Source: Reticulascus tulasneorum (taxonomy: Eukaryota > Ascomycota > Sordariomycetes > Glomerellales > Reticulascaceae). From it: a DNA stretch of 64,000 bases. How positions within the stretch are numbered: position 1 is the stretch's first letter; each line of letters starts with the position of its first letter. The notes below the pieces were generated by a model. That model searched no databases. It had not been told where the DNA came from and saw only the letters and a list, made by a program, of their open reading frames with translations. Made by a program: the position numbers and the translations under genes. The stretch covers positions 496,001 through 560,000 of the forward strand of contig LSAX01000011.1 in assembly GCA_001557505.1 (NCBI GenBank), read 5' to 3'. Shown piece by piece: positions 1-10,986 of the stretch.

Positions 1-103
1 CTGTGAGGACTGGCCGATGTACACAGTTTGATACTCCGTGACATTCTTCGACGCGTCCTTTCTCGCCAACATCTATTCTAAAACTGGGCCACGTTCAAAC
101 AAG

Positions 104-1076
104 ATGACATCCAAAGAAGCTACAGAGGACGCGAACGATGAGTACTGGGATGCTTTCAGTGATGGCGATGTCTCGAAAGTCAAGAAGGTACTCGACGCAC
201 GAATCCTCGACTCATACTTTGTTGATTCTACTCTTGGTGATGTAATGGAAGGCGGCCGACTCGAGATGATGCGATGCTTGCTTGAGAGTGGTATGGTGAG
301 TCTGGATAATTTGAGCAGCAAATCACTTAATAGTTTCAAGACGGTTGAAATGCTGGAGTTGTTCGCTGAGTTTGGGGTGGACTTCAAGAACCCAAGATAC
401 AACGTTTTGCCGCAAGTAACAACTTGATATGATGACGAAACCCCTTCTAACACCGTACAACAGAAGTGTCGTGGACAACCGTGAGGCGCTCGATTGGCTC
501 CTCGATCGCGGCGTGGATCCGAACTGCTCAAGCCCATGGGTGATCGGGGTCACTCCAGACGAGCGAGATGACACTTGCCAGGTGCTCAACGAGGCAGCAG
601 CTCGCGGTGACATCGAGACATTCGAATACCTTGTTCAGCGTGGCGCTGATCCCTCCCGGAGCATCGCCCTCCATACGGCTATCAGGTGCAAGGATCCTAT
701 CAAAACTGTCGAGATGCTCTCCCATTTGGTACAGAAGTATAAGTTTGATGTGAATGTCGAGGATGACCTTTGCGGGGGGCTGCGGTTCTTTTTGAAGTAT
801 TTCTGGGCCCAGGGATCGCCAATGTGCTGGGCTTTGGCAAAGGACAACCTTGCAGCCGTTAAGTTTCTTCTGAGGCAAGGTGTTGATCCCACCGATACCT
901 TCCATCTTCACATTGCGGTAGAGCGGGGATCGCTGGCATCAGTTCAGCTTCTCATCGAAGCCGGCGCGGATCCTTCAAGGGCCTATGAATCAGCCGTCAG
1001 GCTTGAAAAGCCGGACGTTGTTGAACTGTGTTTGGCGAAGGGCGCGAAGCCTCCACCGGCGCCGGCAGACACATGA
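104..1076 (+). CDS. Ankyrin-repeat protein, possibly disrupted
   Basis: Two open stretches encode ankyrin-like helices: 104-415 (ending near EMLELFAEFGVDF) and roughly 465-1076 (LDWLLDRGVDPN, TFEYLVQRGADPS, AVKFLLRQGVDPT, SVQLLIEAGADPS). The LL.RGADP-type turns are typical of fungal ankyrin proteins, which act as protein-binding scaffolds. No other domain is visible, so the partner is unknown. The start is the ATG at 104. The best-looking intron, 416-463, has a GTAACA donor, a CTAAC branch site and a CAG acceptor, but joining it puts a TGA shortly downstream. An in-frame alternative, 416-485, needs a poor GAG acceptor. The gene is therefore either spliced unusually or broken by a one-base shift. 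The 5' flank lies at the window edge, so an upstream exon cannot be excluded. Confidence 0.6.
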
Positions 1077-1798
1077 GAAGCCGGCGAAGGGTGTCGCTTA
1101 TTCTGGAGATGCGTTACAGGCCTAGCTATATTCTGAGTAGTTACTTGTGCTGCTCTTTTATGTCAGCTGCAAGAAATTCTTAGTTTTGGCAGTAGCTCTT
1201 GACACCCATGATCCCCGTGTGAACACTCGTGCTGCGGTCCGCCGAAGAGCTGGAAGGCGACCAACCCTACACCGAAAAAGGATTCAATAAAGAACACTGA
1301 CAACGTCTTGCTCCTCCTGTTGGACGGTTTGCTTGGCGGTTTCGTCTTCTCTCTCATTTATTTGTCTTTCCAAGTCAGACTCCTTTCGTCTCCCAACCTG
1401 TCGCATGGCTGCCGTCTCCAGGCATCAAACTTGCCCCGGTATCTGGTCCCACGAAGTGCATGGCTACACGTCGTCGCAGCAATAGCCAGAACCCCATTGT
1501 GCACATATCTTGTCATGATTGTCTCTACAAAAATAATCTATCAAGTCGGCATGAACCCAAGCCTATACGTATATCCAATGCCTTTATGACCGCCCCAGCC
1601 ATACCCAATGCTCCAGAAACCCAATATGGTGAAGCTACTACTGATATGTAGCTATACGGAACCTAACACCTGTCACCGAAATCCTTCATTTTTTTCATTG
1701 TCTTCCAAAACATGCCAACTCTGCCGACCCATGTCGTCAGCAGAGGGGTTCATCTCGGGAAGCCTTGAGCTTCGCCCTTCCATTAAGCCGTGTTCCCT
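1077..1798. other. Convergent intergenic region
   Basis: This stretch separates the 3' ends of the ankyrin gene (+) and the DUF3433 gene (-). I see no coding, RNA or repeat signal in it. Confidence 0.5.
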
Positions 1799-4369
1799 CT
1801 AAAGAACATCCCACTGCTGGTTCCACGGTTTGTTCGTTTGCTGGTAATCAATGCCATGCTTGTAATTACTGATAAGCTCCTCCTGGTCCACGCCGCAGTG
1901 CGTCTGACCATCCCGCCCTTCAAACCATCCCAGGCCGTACGTCTTGTCCATTTCCTCCAACTTTTGCTCCATGCGGGCATTGCTCAGCTTCGTAGTCCCG
2001 ACAAAGTCGTAAATCATCTTGCTCTGGTGGATGAAGGCGAGGACCGAGGCAATCGTGTTGGGCTGGCGTGGGAGGAACGGATGCCTGCGGCGGATGAACA
2101 CGATAGTGGCCACAATGCCCATGTAGAGCAGGATGAAGGACGCCAGGCCGAACAATATCCAAAAGGACACGATCGTCTCCTGCCCAGCGTTGATCTGTTC
2201 GAGGTCTGGGTTGATGGGCTTGTCCGGAGTACCCAAACCCATGCCAATGAAGTCGCTGCCCTCCACAGTCGCCAGACTAGTCAGCAAGACGGTCAAGATT
2301 TCCGCCATGATGGACCCAAACCCCACCACGAAGACAAGCATATGGCCGTTCATGAAAGCCCGGAAAGGAAGATATCCAAACGGCATGGCGGTGTAGTCCA
2401 ACGCCAGCGTCTTCGGCGGAGCATGTCTTCGAGATAGGATGTAATATGGCTCCATCATTCGGACATCCGTCTCCATACTGCCCCAACTAAGCTTGATGCA
2501 GACAGCAAGCGCTGTAACGGCCCAGGGAGCCTTGTTCGTCACAATCATTGCAGGCGTGAAAAGGAACGCCGGGATGAAGCCCAAGAAGAGCACGATCCCC
2601 ACCAGAAACGGGATGCTGCCCTCCATCCGCAACATCAAGGGGTGGGGGTTTTCCGAGAGATGGTGGTCGTGGAACCTGTCCCTATCCTGCGAGGACACTG
2701 GATTCTCGTTGTCGGGCGCCATGGAAGAATTGCGGATCACATACCGGTGATGCTTCAATTTGGCATGAATGTCCCGATGACTGACCACGTCGAGATCGGT
2801 AAAATCCACTAAAATATGGCTGACGACAGCCATCGAAGCTAGGCCAGCAATCCCCTTCACATCAGCGAGAAGTCCAGATTTCCTGGTCTGGAGTAGGTAA
2901 AACAGTATGCAGCCTGAGAGGGCACATACACACAGCGTTGAAGACAAGAGTCTGGACCAAACCGGATGGAGGAGGATCAATTTCTCGCCGTTCGGGTTCG
3001 CAAGCCGTTCGGCCCTGTCAGGAGTCAAGACCAGGGAAGCAGCTCCAAAAGTGGGCACCAGCGAAACGGCAAGAGACGTCGCGATCGATGATACGCCAAC
3101 GGCGTAGTGTCGCAGTTTGAAAGCTCGGTAGGGTCGCATGAAGCTGAAGCTCGTGATGTAGTCGACATTGATCGATTCCGCCGCGAGAGCGCCCCCCTCC
3201 TTCGAGAGCTGATAGAATGCCTCCAGCCGCTTCACTTCGAAATCCGTAATCTGCCACAACACTCCATAACCGACAGCCATGATGGTCGGTAGAAATTTGA
3301 TGGCAAAATAGTTGGCCGGCTGCACGTCCGATGGGGAGTGGAATCGCAGCAACGGCTCCGTGATCGACCTCTGATAAAGAAACTCTTGCATGACCGCCAA
3401 TCCGATCGACAGCAATGTCAACGCGGTGAGGTACGGCCACCGCATGGAGAAGGGCTTCCAATTGGGTTGTGGGTAAAACATCTGCGTTCTTTGGGTCTTG
3501 ACGGGAAGCGTGGATCGTCGCATGGTGCCTGGCTCGTCGTCCAGCGAGTTGAGTCCCGTCACGACGCTAAGGTCAACCTCCGACGGCAACATGGGCTCCT
3601 CTATGATGACCTCGATGACCTCCCCCCTCTTATTTGCTTCTTCTTGGCCCAGCCCCCTGATCGTCGCAGCCTGACCAAGACCACCAGGCCGCCGTCTCGA
3701 GAAAGATCGCGTAAGGCTTCTCTGCACCGTGGCCGGGGCCAGCAGAAGATCCTCACCCCTTATCGTTGTATCTGGCTTAAAACCAGTTCCCAGGCCACCA
3801 GTGAGTTGCCCACTCGCTTCTTGCTCTTGCAACTTCCTCATGAACGCTTCATCCTGGGGCCCCATGGGGCCGAGGCTGGCAGTCAGGTCGAAGATCTCTT
3901 CTGGCTCGTGCTCCGCTATAGATTCGTACGGCGATGTCTTGCCCATGGGGGCCGCCGACTGAAGCAGAGACAAGCCATATTCTTCCTCGGGTATCGGTGC
4001 GTGTGTTCCCCTCAGCGAAGATGTGCGGCTAGCTTTTCGGCCAGCTCTAGATGGGTACCGAACCGGCGCCGGCCCTGCTCCAGCCACTGGCTCATATCCT
4101 CCACTCGAATATGAGAACGATCCCGACCACGAAGAGGTTGTAGATTGCGGCGTGGCGACAACATCGCCAAATTCGTGAGGAGATAGCGGGCCATCGTAGG
4201 ACTGCAAAGAGACTAGGGAAGCTCTTGCCCGGATCGGGCTAACTGGCTCGTCATATGAGAAGTTCTCAAAGTCACTGATCTCAGACAAGCTCGATATGCG
4301 ATGGCTCAGTCTGTGATCCGACGGCGCACGCTGGCGATATGGTCCTCCAGAGCCTCCATTATCAGCCAT
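1799..4369 (-). CDS. DUF3433 (spray-like) integral membrane protein
   Basis: A single-exon protein of 856 residues, starting at the ATG at 4369. The first ~300 residues are Ser/Pro/Arg-rich and look disordered. They are followed by two copies of the fungal DUF3433 unit. Each copy has transmembrane helices around a conserved D-x-E/R-x-x-x-x-E-x-(F/Y)-Y-x-L-S signature: the first near residue 380 (ITDFEVKRLEAFYQLS) and the second near 645 (METDVRMMEPYYILS). A later helix (about 750-770, ILFGLASFILLYMGIVA) precedes a hydrophilic tail. The Neurospora member 'spray' is linked to calcium homeostasis and hyphal growth. That role is known for the family and is not shown here. Family members are often over 1,000 residues long, so this is a shorter form with an apparently complete duplicated core. 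Confidence 0.82.
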   Translation of the reverse strand: MADNGGSGGPYRQRAPSDHRLSHRISSLSEISDFENFSYDEPVSPIRARASLVSLQSYDGPLSPHEFGDVVATPQSTTSSWSGSFSYSSGGYEPVAGAGPAPVRYPSRAGRKASRTSSLRGTHAPIPEEEYGLSLLQSAAPMGKTSPYESIAEHEPEEIFDLTASLGPMGPQDEAFMRKLQEQEASGQLTGGLGTGFKPDTTIRGEDLLLAPATVQRSLTRSFSRRRPGGLGQAATIRGLGQEEANKRGEVIEVIIEEPMLPSEVDLSVVTGLNSLDDEPGTMRRSTLPVKTQRTQMFYPQPNWKPFSMRWPYLTALTLLSIGLAVMQEFLYQRSITEPLLRFHSPSDVQPANYFAIKFLPTIMAVGYGVLWQITDFEVKRLEAFYQLSKEGGALAAESINVDYITSFSFMRPYRAFKLRHYAVGVSSIATSLAVSLVPTFGAASLVLTPDRAERLANPNGEKLILLHPVWSRLLSSTLCVCALSGCILFYLLQTRKSGLLADVKGIAGLASMAVVSHILVDFTDLDVVSHRDIHAKLKHHRYVIRNSSMAPDNENPVSSQDRDRFHDHHLSENPHPLMLRMEGSIPFLVGIVLFLGFIPAFLFTPAMIVTNKAPWAVTALAVCIKLSWGSMETDVRMMEPYYILSRRHAPPKTLALDYTAMPFGYLPFRAFMNGHMLVFVVGFGSIMAEILTVLLTSLATVEGSDFIGMGLGTPDKPINPDLEQINAGQETIVSFWILFGLASFILLYMGIVATIVFIRRRHPFLPRQPNTIASVLAFIHQSKMIYDFVGTTKLSNARMEQKLEEMDKTYGLGWFEGRDGQTHCGVDQEELISNYKHGIDYQQTNKPWNQQWDVL

Positions 4370-4898
4370 GTTTTACGGCCCTGTCATGTCGCAAGCTGTC
4401 AAGACGTGTTGGGGTACGAGGGATTATGGCGAAGCGAGCAGTGGCGCGATTCGCGGCGAAGGTGTTTGAGAAGCACGTGTAGGTAACGCGATGGACGCGG
4501 CAGAGCAAAACAAAAGCGAGTGACACTATTTCAAACAGGCAGCGAGCGACGAACAGCTTTTATTATTGCTGTAGCTGGTCGGAAAGAAAATGGAGAAACG
4601 ACAGGCAACGGCTGAACAGAAGGGGGGGGGAGCTGAATCTAAGAAGTGTAGGGCTGCCGGGGTGCTTCCAAATCCTTGGTGCTGGTCCAGGCGTGGCGTA
4701 CCAGGCTCCATAGATATAAGGTAATTGAAAGGGAGAAGCAGACTACCTAGAGTAGACTAGACAAGTCTAGGCACGAAATAGTCGCCGTAGGCTACGAATA
4801 CCCAGTTGGCCCCTCCAAACGACAAGGCTGATGCCACAGAGCTGCTTCGTGCGTGTTTCGCTCGTAACGGAGCCCTCTCTCTGGTGGACCCGGGGAGT

Positions 4899-4928
<30 letters not shown>
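4899..4928. repeat. G30 homopolymer
   Basis: Thirty consecutive G residues are followed by GGAGGAGGA. Runs of this length are hypermutable, can form G-quadruplexes, and are rarely assembled at exactly the right length. Confidence 0.9.
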
Positions 4929-4929
<1 letters not shown>

Positions 4930-5646
4930 GGAGGAGGACATGGCGAGAGATAATTCAGCATATGTTTGGCGGTTCAGCTGCCTGTCTTCTTGAAGAGATG
5001 GGGAGATTTGATGCCATAATTACTCCTAACGTAGTAGATGTCCCCTCGACGCAACATCATGCCCGCTTCTCGTGGACGACGGACCTCTCCCACCTTCCAC
5101 TCCTGAGCGATAAAAAGTTTAATCTTTCAGTTGCATCAGGGTGGAGAAACCCGAAAGTGTTCAAGGTTCCCCCCCAAAAATCGATAGTGGCTTTCCCAAC
5201 TGGGGGGGGGACGAGCGGCCCAGGCCTATGACCTAATCCAAGGACCCATGCCACTGATGATTGGTCATCTTGGCCCCGAATAATACCCAACCACTGCATG
5301 GAGGGCCCCTATTAATAGTACGAAGTACGTAGTATTTAGTTAGAGGTCCGTATGTCTCTCCAATCTGCAGTGGTGGTGGTGGCTCTCTTAGGTACGAAGT
5401 ATTCTTATTAATATTGGGGGACTCGAGACTCGTGACTGAATCAAGTCTTAACTTTCAACACGCACCACCTCCACACCCACTCGAACCTCCGATGCTACAT
5501 AGTATGCGAGCCAGCTGTAAATACATCTCAGCGTAGCCTCGCGTTTGCGGACAAATGTTTATGGCATGCCGATATCTAAATAGAAGTCTGTGTCCTACAT
5601 TGTCTGACTCAAGCGACCTGTCTAAATAACCCCCCAACGTGCATGA

Positions 5647-5664
5647 CCCCCCCCCCCCCCCCCC
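5647..5664. repeat. C18 homopolymer
   Basis: Eighteen consecutive C residues lie in the same intergenic region as the G30 run. On the opposite strand this is also a G tract. Confidence 0.9.
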
Positions 5665-6058
5665 TGTCCTGTGTCCCCCCGAGCCTCATATTCGAATAGT
5701 GGGGGTTCGCTGGACCTCATACACCACAATGGCTTTTCAGATCCCATTGAGAAAACTCTCTTATAGGTCAAACAGACCGCCAATTAGCCTGACGAACATA
5801 TCGTCATCGGGGCCCTGATTGTCTTATCACGCGGATCATTATCCTCTCCAAAAAGACAAGTGTCTGGTTCGGCCTGTATCAGGTTGACATTTTGCCAGAA
5901 TGCGAAATGGTGTTTCAACCGCTTACTAGAGTCTGCCAATCCTCATGCTTCAGCCCGCCCAGGGCCATGGCCGGCCGACACCTCAAATACACCCGTTGGG
6001 TACCTTTGCCGTTGTTCTTCTTCTCTTCTGGAAAACTCTGTCTTAAAGTGATGATGCC

Positions 6059-7018
6059 ATGCGTCGTCCTGTCCCCGCTCGGATCGTCATACCCAAACCC
6101 GTCGCCGCCATGCCAGTCCCAACAGTCGCGAACCCGGAGTCCATCGTCTGGACGGACGAGGAGTCGGACTACCTCAGGGCGGTCATGAGCTGGGAGGACT
6201 CGCCGGAGGAGCTGCAAAAGAGGAAGAGCTTGTTGATGGCCCGGAATGTGAAGCCCAGCGTGAATACCAACGCGAAGCCGCCGGTGGGGGAGTTTAGGGT
6301 TCTGGTCATCGGCGCGAAGGGCACGGGCAAGACATCAATACTTACGAGGGTATGCGACTAATGTGACATCTCCTTTGCTGCTGCTTCATCTCTGACCAGG
6401 AACCAGTTTTGCCAAGGGCGACTACCGGTCGAGGGCGAGCCTCACGACCCTTTCTACGAGCAGGGCTGCCGACATGCTGTCGAGATTGAGGGGCAGAATT
6501 ACACCGTCGATGCTCTTGAGATGCCGTCAAAGCATCTGTGGCGGAACGACTTGGTCCAGCAGGCGATAAACATCACAGAAGCAGCTCTCCTCGTCTACGA
6601 CGTCACGGCGCCGGATTCCCTCAGACTGGCACACGGACTTCACGACCTGATCAAAGAAACGATCGGAACGAGGGAGTACGGGCTGATGCTGGTCGGGAAC
6701 AAATCCGACTGTGACGACGAGGACCGAATGATTCCCTGGTCCGAAGGCTCGAAGGCAGCGTCGAGCTCCCAGGTCAAGAGCTCGTTCCTGGAAGTCTCGG
6801 CCAAGACCGGGGACAATATTGGCAATATCTTCCCGCAGCTCGGACGAGAGATCCTCAAGCTGAAATGGATCAACCAGCAGCGCAAGGAGCAGGCTGAGCG
6901 ACTCGTGAGGATGCGCTCGCAGGAGGCGAAGGCCGCGGCCACGAACCGCAGGGGCATCTGGAAGCGCATCAGTCGTCCGTGGTTCAAGCGGCAGGCCACG
7001 AGGGGGGTGAGCGGGTAG
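6059..7018 (+). CDS. Divergent Ras-like small GTPase
   Basis: Exons 6059-6349 and 6407-7018 encode 300 residues. The 57-bp intron starts GTATGC and ends AACCAG, and the join restores TSILTRFCQG. A ~85-residue N-terminal extension precedes the G domain. The P-loop is GAKGTGKT (G1, about residues 86-93), NKSD is the G4 guanine-specificity motif and SAKTGD is G5. The usual G3 DxxG is replaced by DALEMPS, so the switch II glycine and glutamine are missing. The C-terminus is basic and ends in GVSG, with no CaaX prenylation box. The family binds GTP and signals at membranes. This member may hydrolyse GTP poorly and may reach membranes through its basic tail (inference). It resembles fungal Ras-like proteins of unknown role. 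Confidence 0.8.
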
Positions 7019-7751
7019 CGCGGCATGCCACGTTGTTTATTTGCTTGGTTCACGGCAGCTGGAGTTGGTTTCCGTTTCTCTGGACGCAAGGGCGTCTCCT
7101 TGCGCAGTAATTCCTTCTTTTAAAGCTACTCTGAACGCCCTCTTGGTCGAAGGGGAGTGTACGTCTATGCCACGGCTTTTGGTAGCTTTGTAGAGTAATT
7201 TATTTTCCCATACCGCATCATGCAGCCTTAATCCTGCCATTTTCCCCAGTGGGACCTAGCATCGCGCGGCATGTGGCTTTTCGTCTCCCCATGCGCATGT
7301 ACGTGAGGTTCCAGGGCACGTATGCCAAGTCGATTGCGGAGAGGGGGGTTTGGGGAAATCGGATTGCCGGCCTACTGATCTGCTGGAGGGCATAGACGGT
7401 GTGACGTCTGATGTTCGAGAAGGTGCAGGCAGTTCAGGCTATATTGAAAAATAAAATAAAAAGTTGTTGCTCGTGTCAAAACCTCGCATCGTCCGACTAT
7501 CAGTCGTTTCCATTTCTCAAAAAGGCGATCGCCAAACTACGGTATCCGGGTCATTGGAGGCAGTTCGGTCGAAACGTATATCACGATAATCGTATGGTTC
7601 TGTGTGAGTTATGTGATACAGTTATGTCTGCATTAGTATAGTATGTACAGTCTATGTCTATTAAGTAATCCAACCCGCAATTCGCATCGCTTCACAAAAA
7701 CGCCGTAGTCCCCAAGTCCTGAACATGCTCTCAAGAAAAGCCGTAGGTTTT
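7019..7751. other. Convergent intergenic region
   Basis: Two 3' flanks face each other here. I see no supported gene, repeat or RNA. Confidence 0.5.
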
Positions 7752-9149
7752 TCAGCCCAAGACCAACGCTGACACAGCGGCGATCGTAAAAGCGAGCACC
7801 GACAAGGTGGGCTTCAGCGTGGACGATGCGCTCCGTGGTGCCTGGCCGCAACACTCCCGATTATAGGTAACATTGTTAAAACGGGCCGCGACCTCGAAGA
7901 CCGAGCCCGGGGGGTTGCCGAAGTTGTAGTAATCCACGTTCAGGAAGTTCGGCGCTCGGCCCCAATCTTCCAAGCAGCCTTGCGTGGACTCCCCGAGACT
8001 GCCGGCTCCAGTAGCATTGTTCGTCTCGTTCAGCAGGGAGACGGCGGGGACGAGTATGGATGCTCCGAAGACATTGTACTCGGCGTTCAGGTTGTGGTTC
8101 ATGAGATACATTCGGTTCTTCGCGTCCTCTGGCAGCAGGCCTGGCGGCCGCTGGACGTCACAAGGGAAAGTGCGGTCCATCGGGTCGAACGGCGTCTCCC
8201 ACACTTGCGAGAACTGATCCAAGAGCCAGGGATACTTGAGCTGGTCGGCCATGTAGTCCATGAAAATGACGACTCGCTTGCCTGTTAGGATCATCTCTCC
8301 CAGGGTCGGCCAGTCATCCAGTGCCATTGGTAGGAACGGTGGAGTGTAGGCGTAAGTCGTGATGCCCGTAGATTCGATGTAAGGGGTATAAAAGTCCGGG
8401 GTGGAATAATTTCCATTGCCCAGAAGAATGGTCACAACATCATACGGATGGTTCGCGACCCAGTCTTTTACCGTTGTGAGCCATTCAGTAATCGGACCCG
8501 CTGTCAAGCCGTTAGCCACACGTTCAAGAAGGAAAGGAGCACAAGAATACACACCATCTAGTATGTCGCAGGAGGAATGGCAGAAATGAGGCTCGGTGCC
8601 GTTAACAGGCCACTGTATCTGGGCTTGAAGAAAGCGAATGCCATCATTCAGTTGGTCCACCACGTCAAACTGCTGGTTGGAGGCAGAGTTTCCAGCCCTC
8701 ACAAAGGGTGAGTTGTGGGCAGCAACCACGGTGATGTTGGAATACTTTCGGTTGCAGAACTCGGGGTAGTTGTTGCACGGAGTTGTGTTCGTCGGTTGCA
8801 CGGATGTTGTCGTCGAAGTTGAAGTGACTGAGAAGTTGCCACTTAGAGTGACTGATGATGTTGCACCGGTAATGACGGTGAGGCCATCATCTGAAGAAGT
8901 TTCCGTAGACGTGGCGTTCCCAGCAATTGTCGTGGTTCCACTACCAGTCAAGACAGGATCGCTATTTGTGAGGGTGATCTTCGAACTGTAGGTCACGTAC
9001 GGACCGGTAGGGGTCCCGGGTTCCGTCAATGAGAGCGTCTTCGTCCCGGAAATGAATGTCAAGCCCTCACTATCAGTTACTTGCGCTGATGTCTGAAGGG
9101 CGATGAGGGGGATGAGGCTGAGGCGCAAGAAGTATTTCGGGCCAGCCAT
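7752..9149 (-). CDS. GPI-anchored PLC-like phosphodiesterase
   Basis: A single exon of 465 residues. The start chosen is the ATG at 9149, giving a signal peptide (KYFLRLSLIPLIALQTSAQ); the open frame upstream lacks a better ATG. A Ser/Thr-rich segment of about 100 residues precedes a TIM-barrel phosphodiesterase domain resembling the PI-PLC X domain. It contains AAHNSPF (the first catalytic His), a cysteine pair in CHSSCDI, and VVTILLGNGNY. The C-terminus is a Ser-containing site followed by a hydrophobic tail (LSVLAFTIAAVSALVLG), as in a GPI-attachment signal. The likely place is the cell surface. The substrate could be a phosphoinositide or a GPI-like glycolipid, but I cannot tell. Several N-x-S/T sites fit secretion. 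Confidence 0.8.
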   Translation of the reverse strand: MAGPKYFLRLSLIPLIALQTSAQVTDSEGLTFISGTKTLSLTEPGTPTGPYVTYSSKITLTNSDPVLTGSGTTTIAGNATSTETSSDDGLTVITGATSSVTLSGNFSVTSTSTTTSVQPTNTTPCNNYPEFCNRKYSNITVVAAHNSPFVRAGNSASNQQFDVVDQLNDGIRFLQAQIQWPVNGTEPHFCHSSCDILDGVYSCAPFLLERVANGLTAGPITEWLTTVKDWVANHPYDVVTILLGNGNYSTPDFYTPYIESTGITTYAYTPPFLPMALDDWPTLGEMILTGKRVVIFMDYMADQLKYPWLLDQFSQVWETPFDPMDRTFPCDVQRPPGLLPEDAKNRMYLMNHNLNAEYNVFGASILVPAVSLLNETNNATGAGSLGESTQGCLEDWGRAPNFLNVDYYNFGNPPGSVFEVAARFNNVTYNRECCGQAPRSASSTLKPTLSVLAFTIAAVSALVLG

Positions 9150-10986
9150 ATTAGGGATAGTAGGTGAGATGAAGAGCCTCGTCCACGCCCATGAGTGTGT
9201 TGATGTACTGTAGGTATGTTGAAAACGAGACAGCCTGAGGACAGTACCCAAGGTTGTGAGTCGCAGCACTTGACGAACTGTTCTCCGAAACCCACGGCAG
9301 AGCCAAGCGTCAGCGAAATAAGCAGGGCACTGCTCGACTGAAGAGGTTGCAATGTTATCAGCCTCGCCTTGGGGGATCTTGATGTCGATGTCAGGCCAAC
9401 ACGGTGAAGGTAGTCAGATTGCAAGGAAAGATGCCGCCCAATCAGCCACGAGATCGTGCAGAGACAGTCTGGAACAAGTCGATGAAAGGACAATGGAGCG
9501 CCTGCCACATACGATTCAATGTCTCAAATCTTCACGAGGACATGTTCATTCCCCGAGGTAGTATTTGTCGCATAAGGAAGAAGCGAATGATTTGGAAAAG
9601 TCTCATACACACGCACACACACACGACTCAGACCCAAGCCCGGCTTTGTTTGTGCTCGAAGGCGACTCAGTCGCAGGCGTCACACCCCTACCCACCTATG
9701 CGTGCCCTACCTTAGGGACCCGCAGCCCAGTGCCCCGAGAGATATCCATGATGGGGGCCTGGCCAAGCGGAGAATTGGGCGTCTCGCGCACAGGGGGAAC
9801 GGGCCTATGAAATGACGTAGGATCCCGTAGCCCGCTGAGGATTCAGTGGGTCTGTCCCATCATCGCCAACAGGCTGGACCTGGACTGGAGACTGTTGCAA
9901 GCTGCGTTTTTGCACTGCCCGGAAGCCAAGGGATGACATGCGGGTTGCTTGCCCGACCGTCAATTTGTATCAATCCTTTTTCCCTCGTGCTTCTGGCGAG
10001 TCCTGTGTAGTATGATTCCCGCCCAGGCGTCGCAGTACATAGTGGCCATCTTGGTGTGTCTCGGGATTAACCACCGGATACCAGATGACCCCCCAGTGTC
10101 TTGGAGGCTGGCTGACCGTCCATCTAAATTGGGCTGCATACCAAGCCCAGCTGGCAGAGAGATGCCGACCAAAGGCATATTCTGAGCTAAGACAGATGGC
10201 CCGCTGGGCGCGAACACGCGTCTCAAGGTCTTAGGTCGGCTCGGTATCACTCAATTACGGTAGTGAGGAAACAACCCTGCTGCTAGTCAGGGATCGAGTC
10301 AAAAGATCTTTGCACCGGTCGTTCGTATCGAGCACGAACAACAACAAAAAAAAAAACCCCCCCAGGGCGCAGTGAGATTAGCACATCTCGCTTGCATTTG
10401 GCGGGAGCCTGGCCTGCCTCAATTTGCACTTACTACGATAAGGAAGATTTAACTAGAATACACGCACGTATGGGAACGCGGTACATATGTCCCCCCCGGC
10501 CGTCTAAACCAAACCAAAGCAAAGCGACTTGAAGAAGAGGAAACAAAAATTCAGATGGCCCTAGCACGGCACTGGTTCCAGGATGTAATTGCGCACAAGC
10601 GCCGCCGCAGTGCCGGCCATGGTCCTATGTAGAAACCCTAGTCTAAGGCCTGACCCCGACCGCATCGGTGGACCGCAAAGCACTATTATGCACGTAGGAG
10701 TGTGTCGACTGACCCACCCTGTAATTTAGCGCCTTGGTCGGGAGGCTCAAACAATCCGGGGCTAGGCTGTTGAGAAGAAACAAAAAGGCCTTAATTATGT
10801 CATTGATACGGCGGACAGGTCCAGTACGTCGACGACGACTTCTTTCCCCATGTCAACATCTGTATCATTCCATCGTATCCTCTAGAAGCAGTTCACGGCT
10901 TCTGAACTCACCACTCGTGGTGATTGGCGAGCATTCCATATCCATCAACAACCCGAGCTCAGTAATATTTTAATTCCTCGCCGCCC
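9150..10986. other. Divergent intergenic region
   Basis: This is the upstream region of the PLC-like gene (-) and the SUR7-like gene (+). A short CA microsatellite lies around 9606-9625, and an A-run followed by a C-run lies near 10337-10363. No gene is supported. Confidence 0.5.

Larger units (their letters stand above)
4370..6058. other. Intergenic region with a cluster of G/C homopolymers
   Basis: This is the divergent upstream region of the DUF3433 gene (-) and the Ras-like gene (+). It holds a run of 30 G at 4899-4928 followed by GGA triplets, a run of 18 C at 5647-5664, and shorter G9 runs at 4622-4630 and 5202-5210. The open frame through the G run encodes only polyglycine and is not credible. 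No other gene is visible. Confidence 0.7.

Noticed and set aside
1790..2437. Long plus-strand frames inside the DUF3433 gene, and similar ones opposite other large genes
   Set aside because: They lie antisense to clear coding sequence and carry no family signature.
4806..5231. Frame encoding a polyglycine protein
   Set aside because: It exists only because it crosses the G30 run; the rest has no protein-like composition or family.
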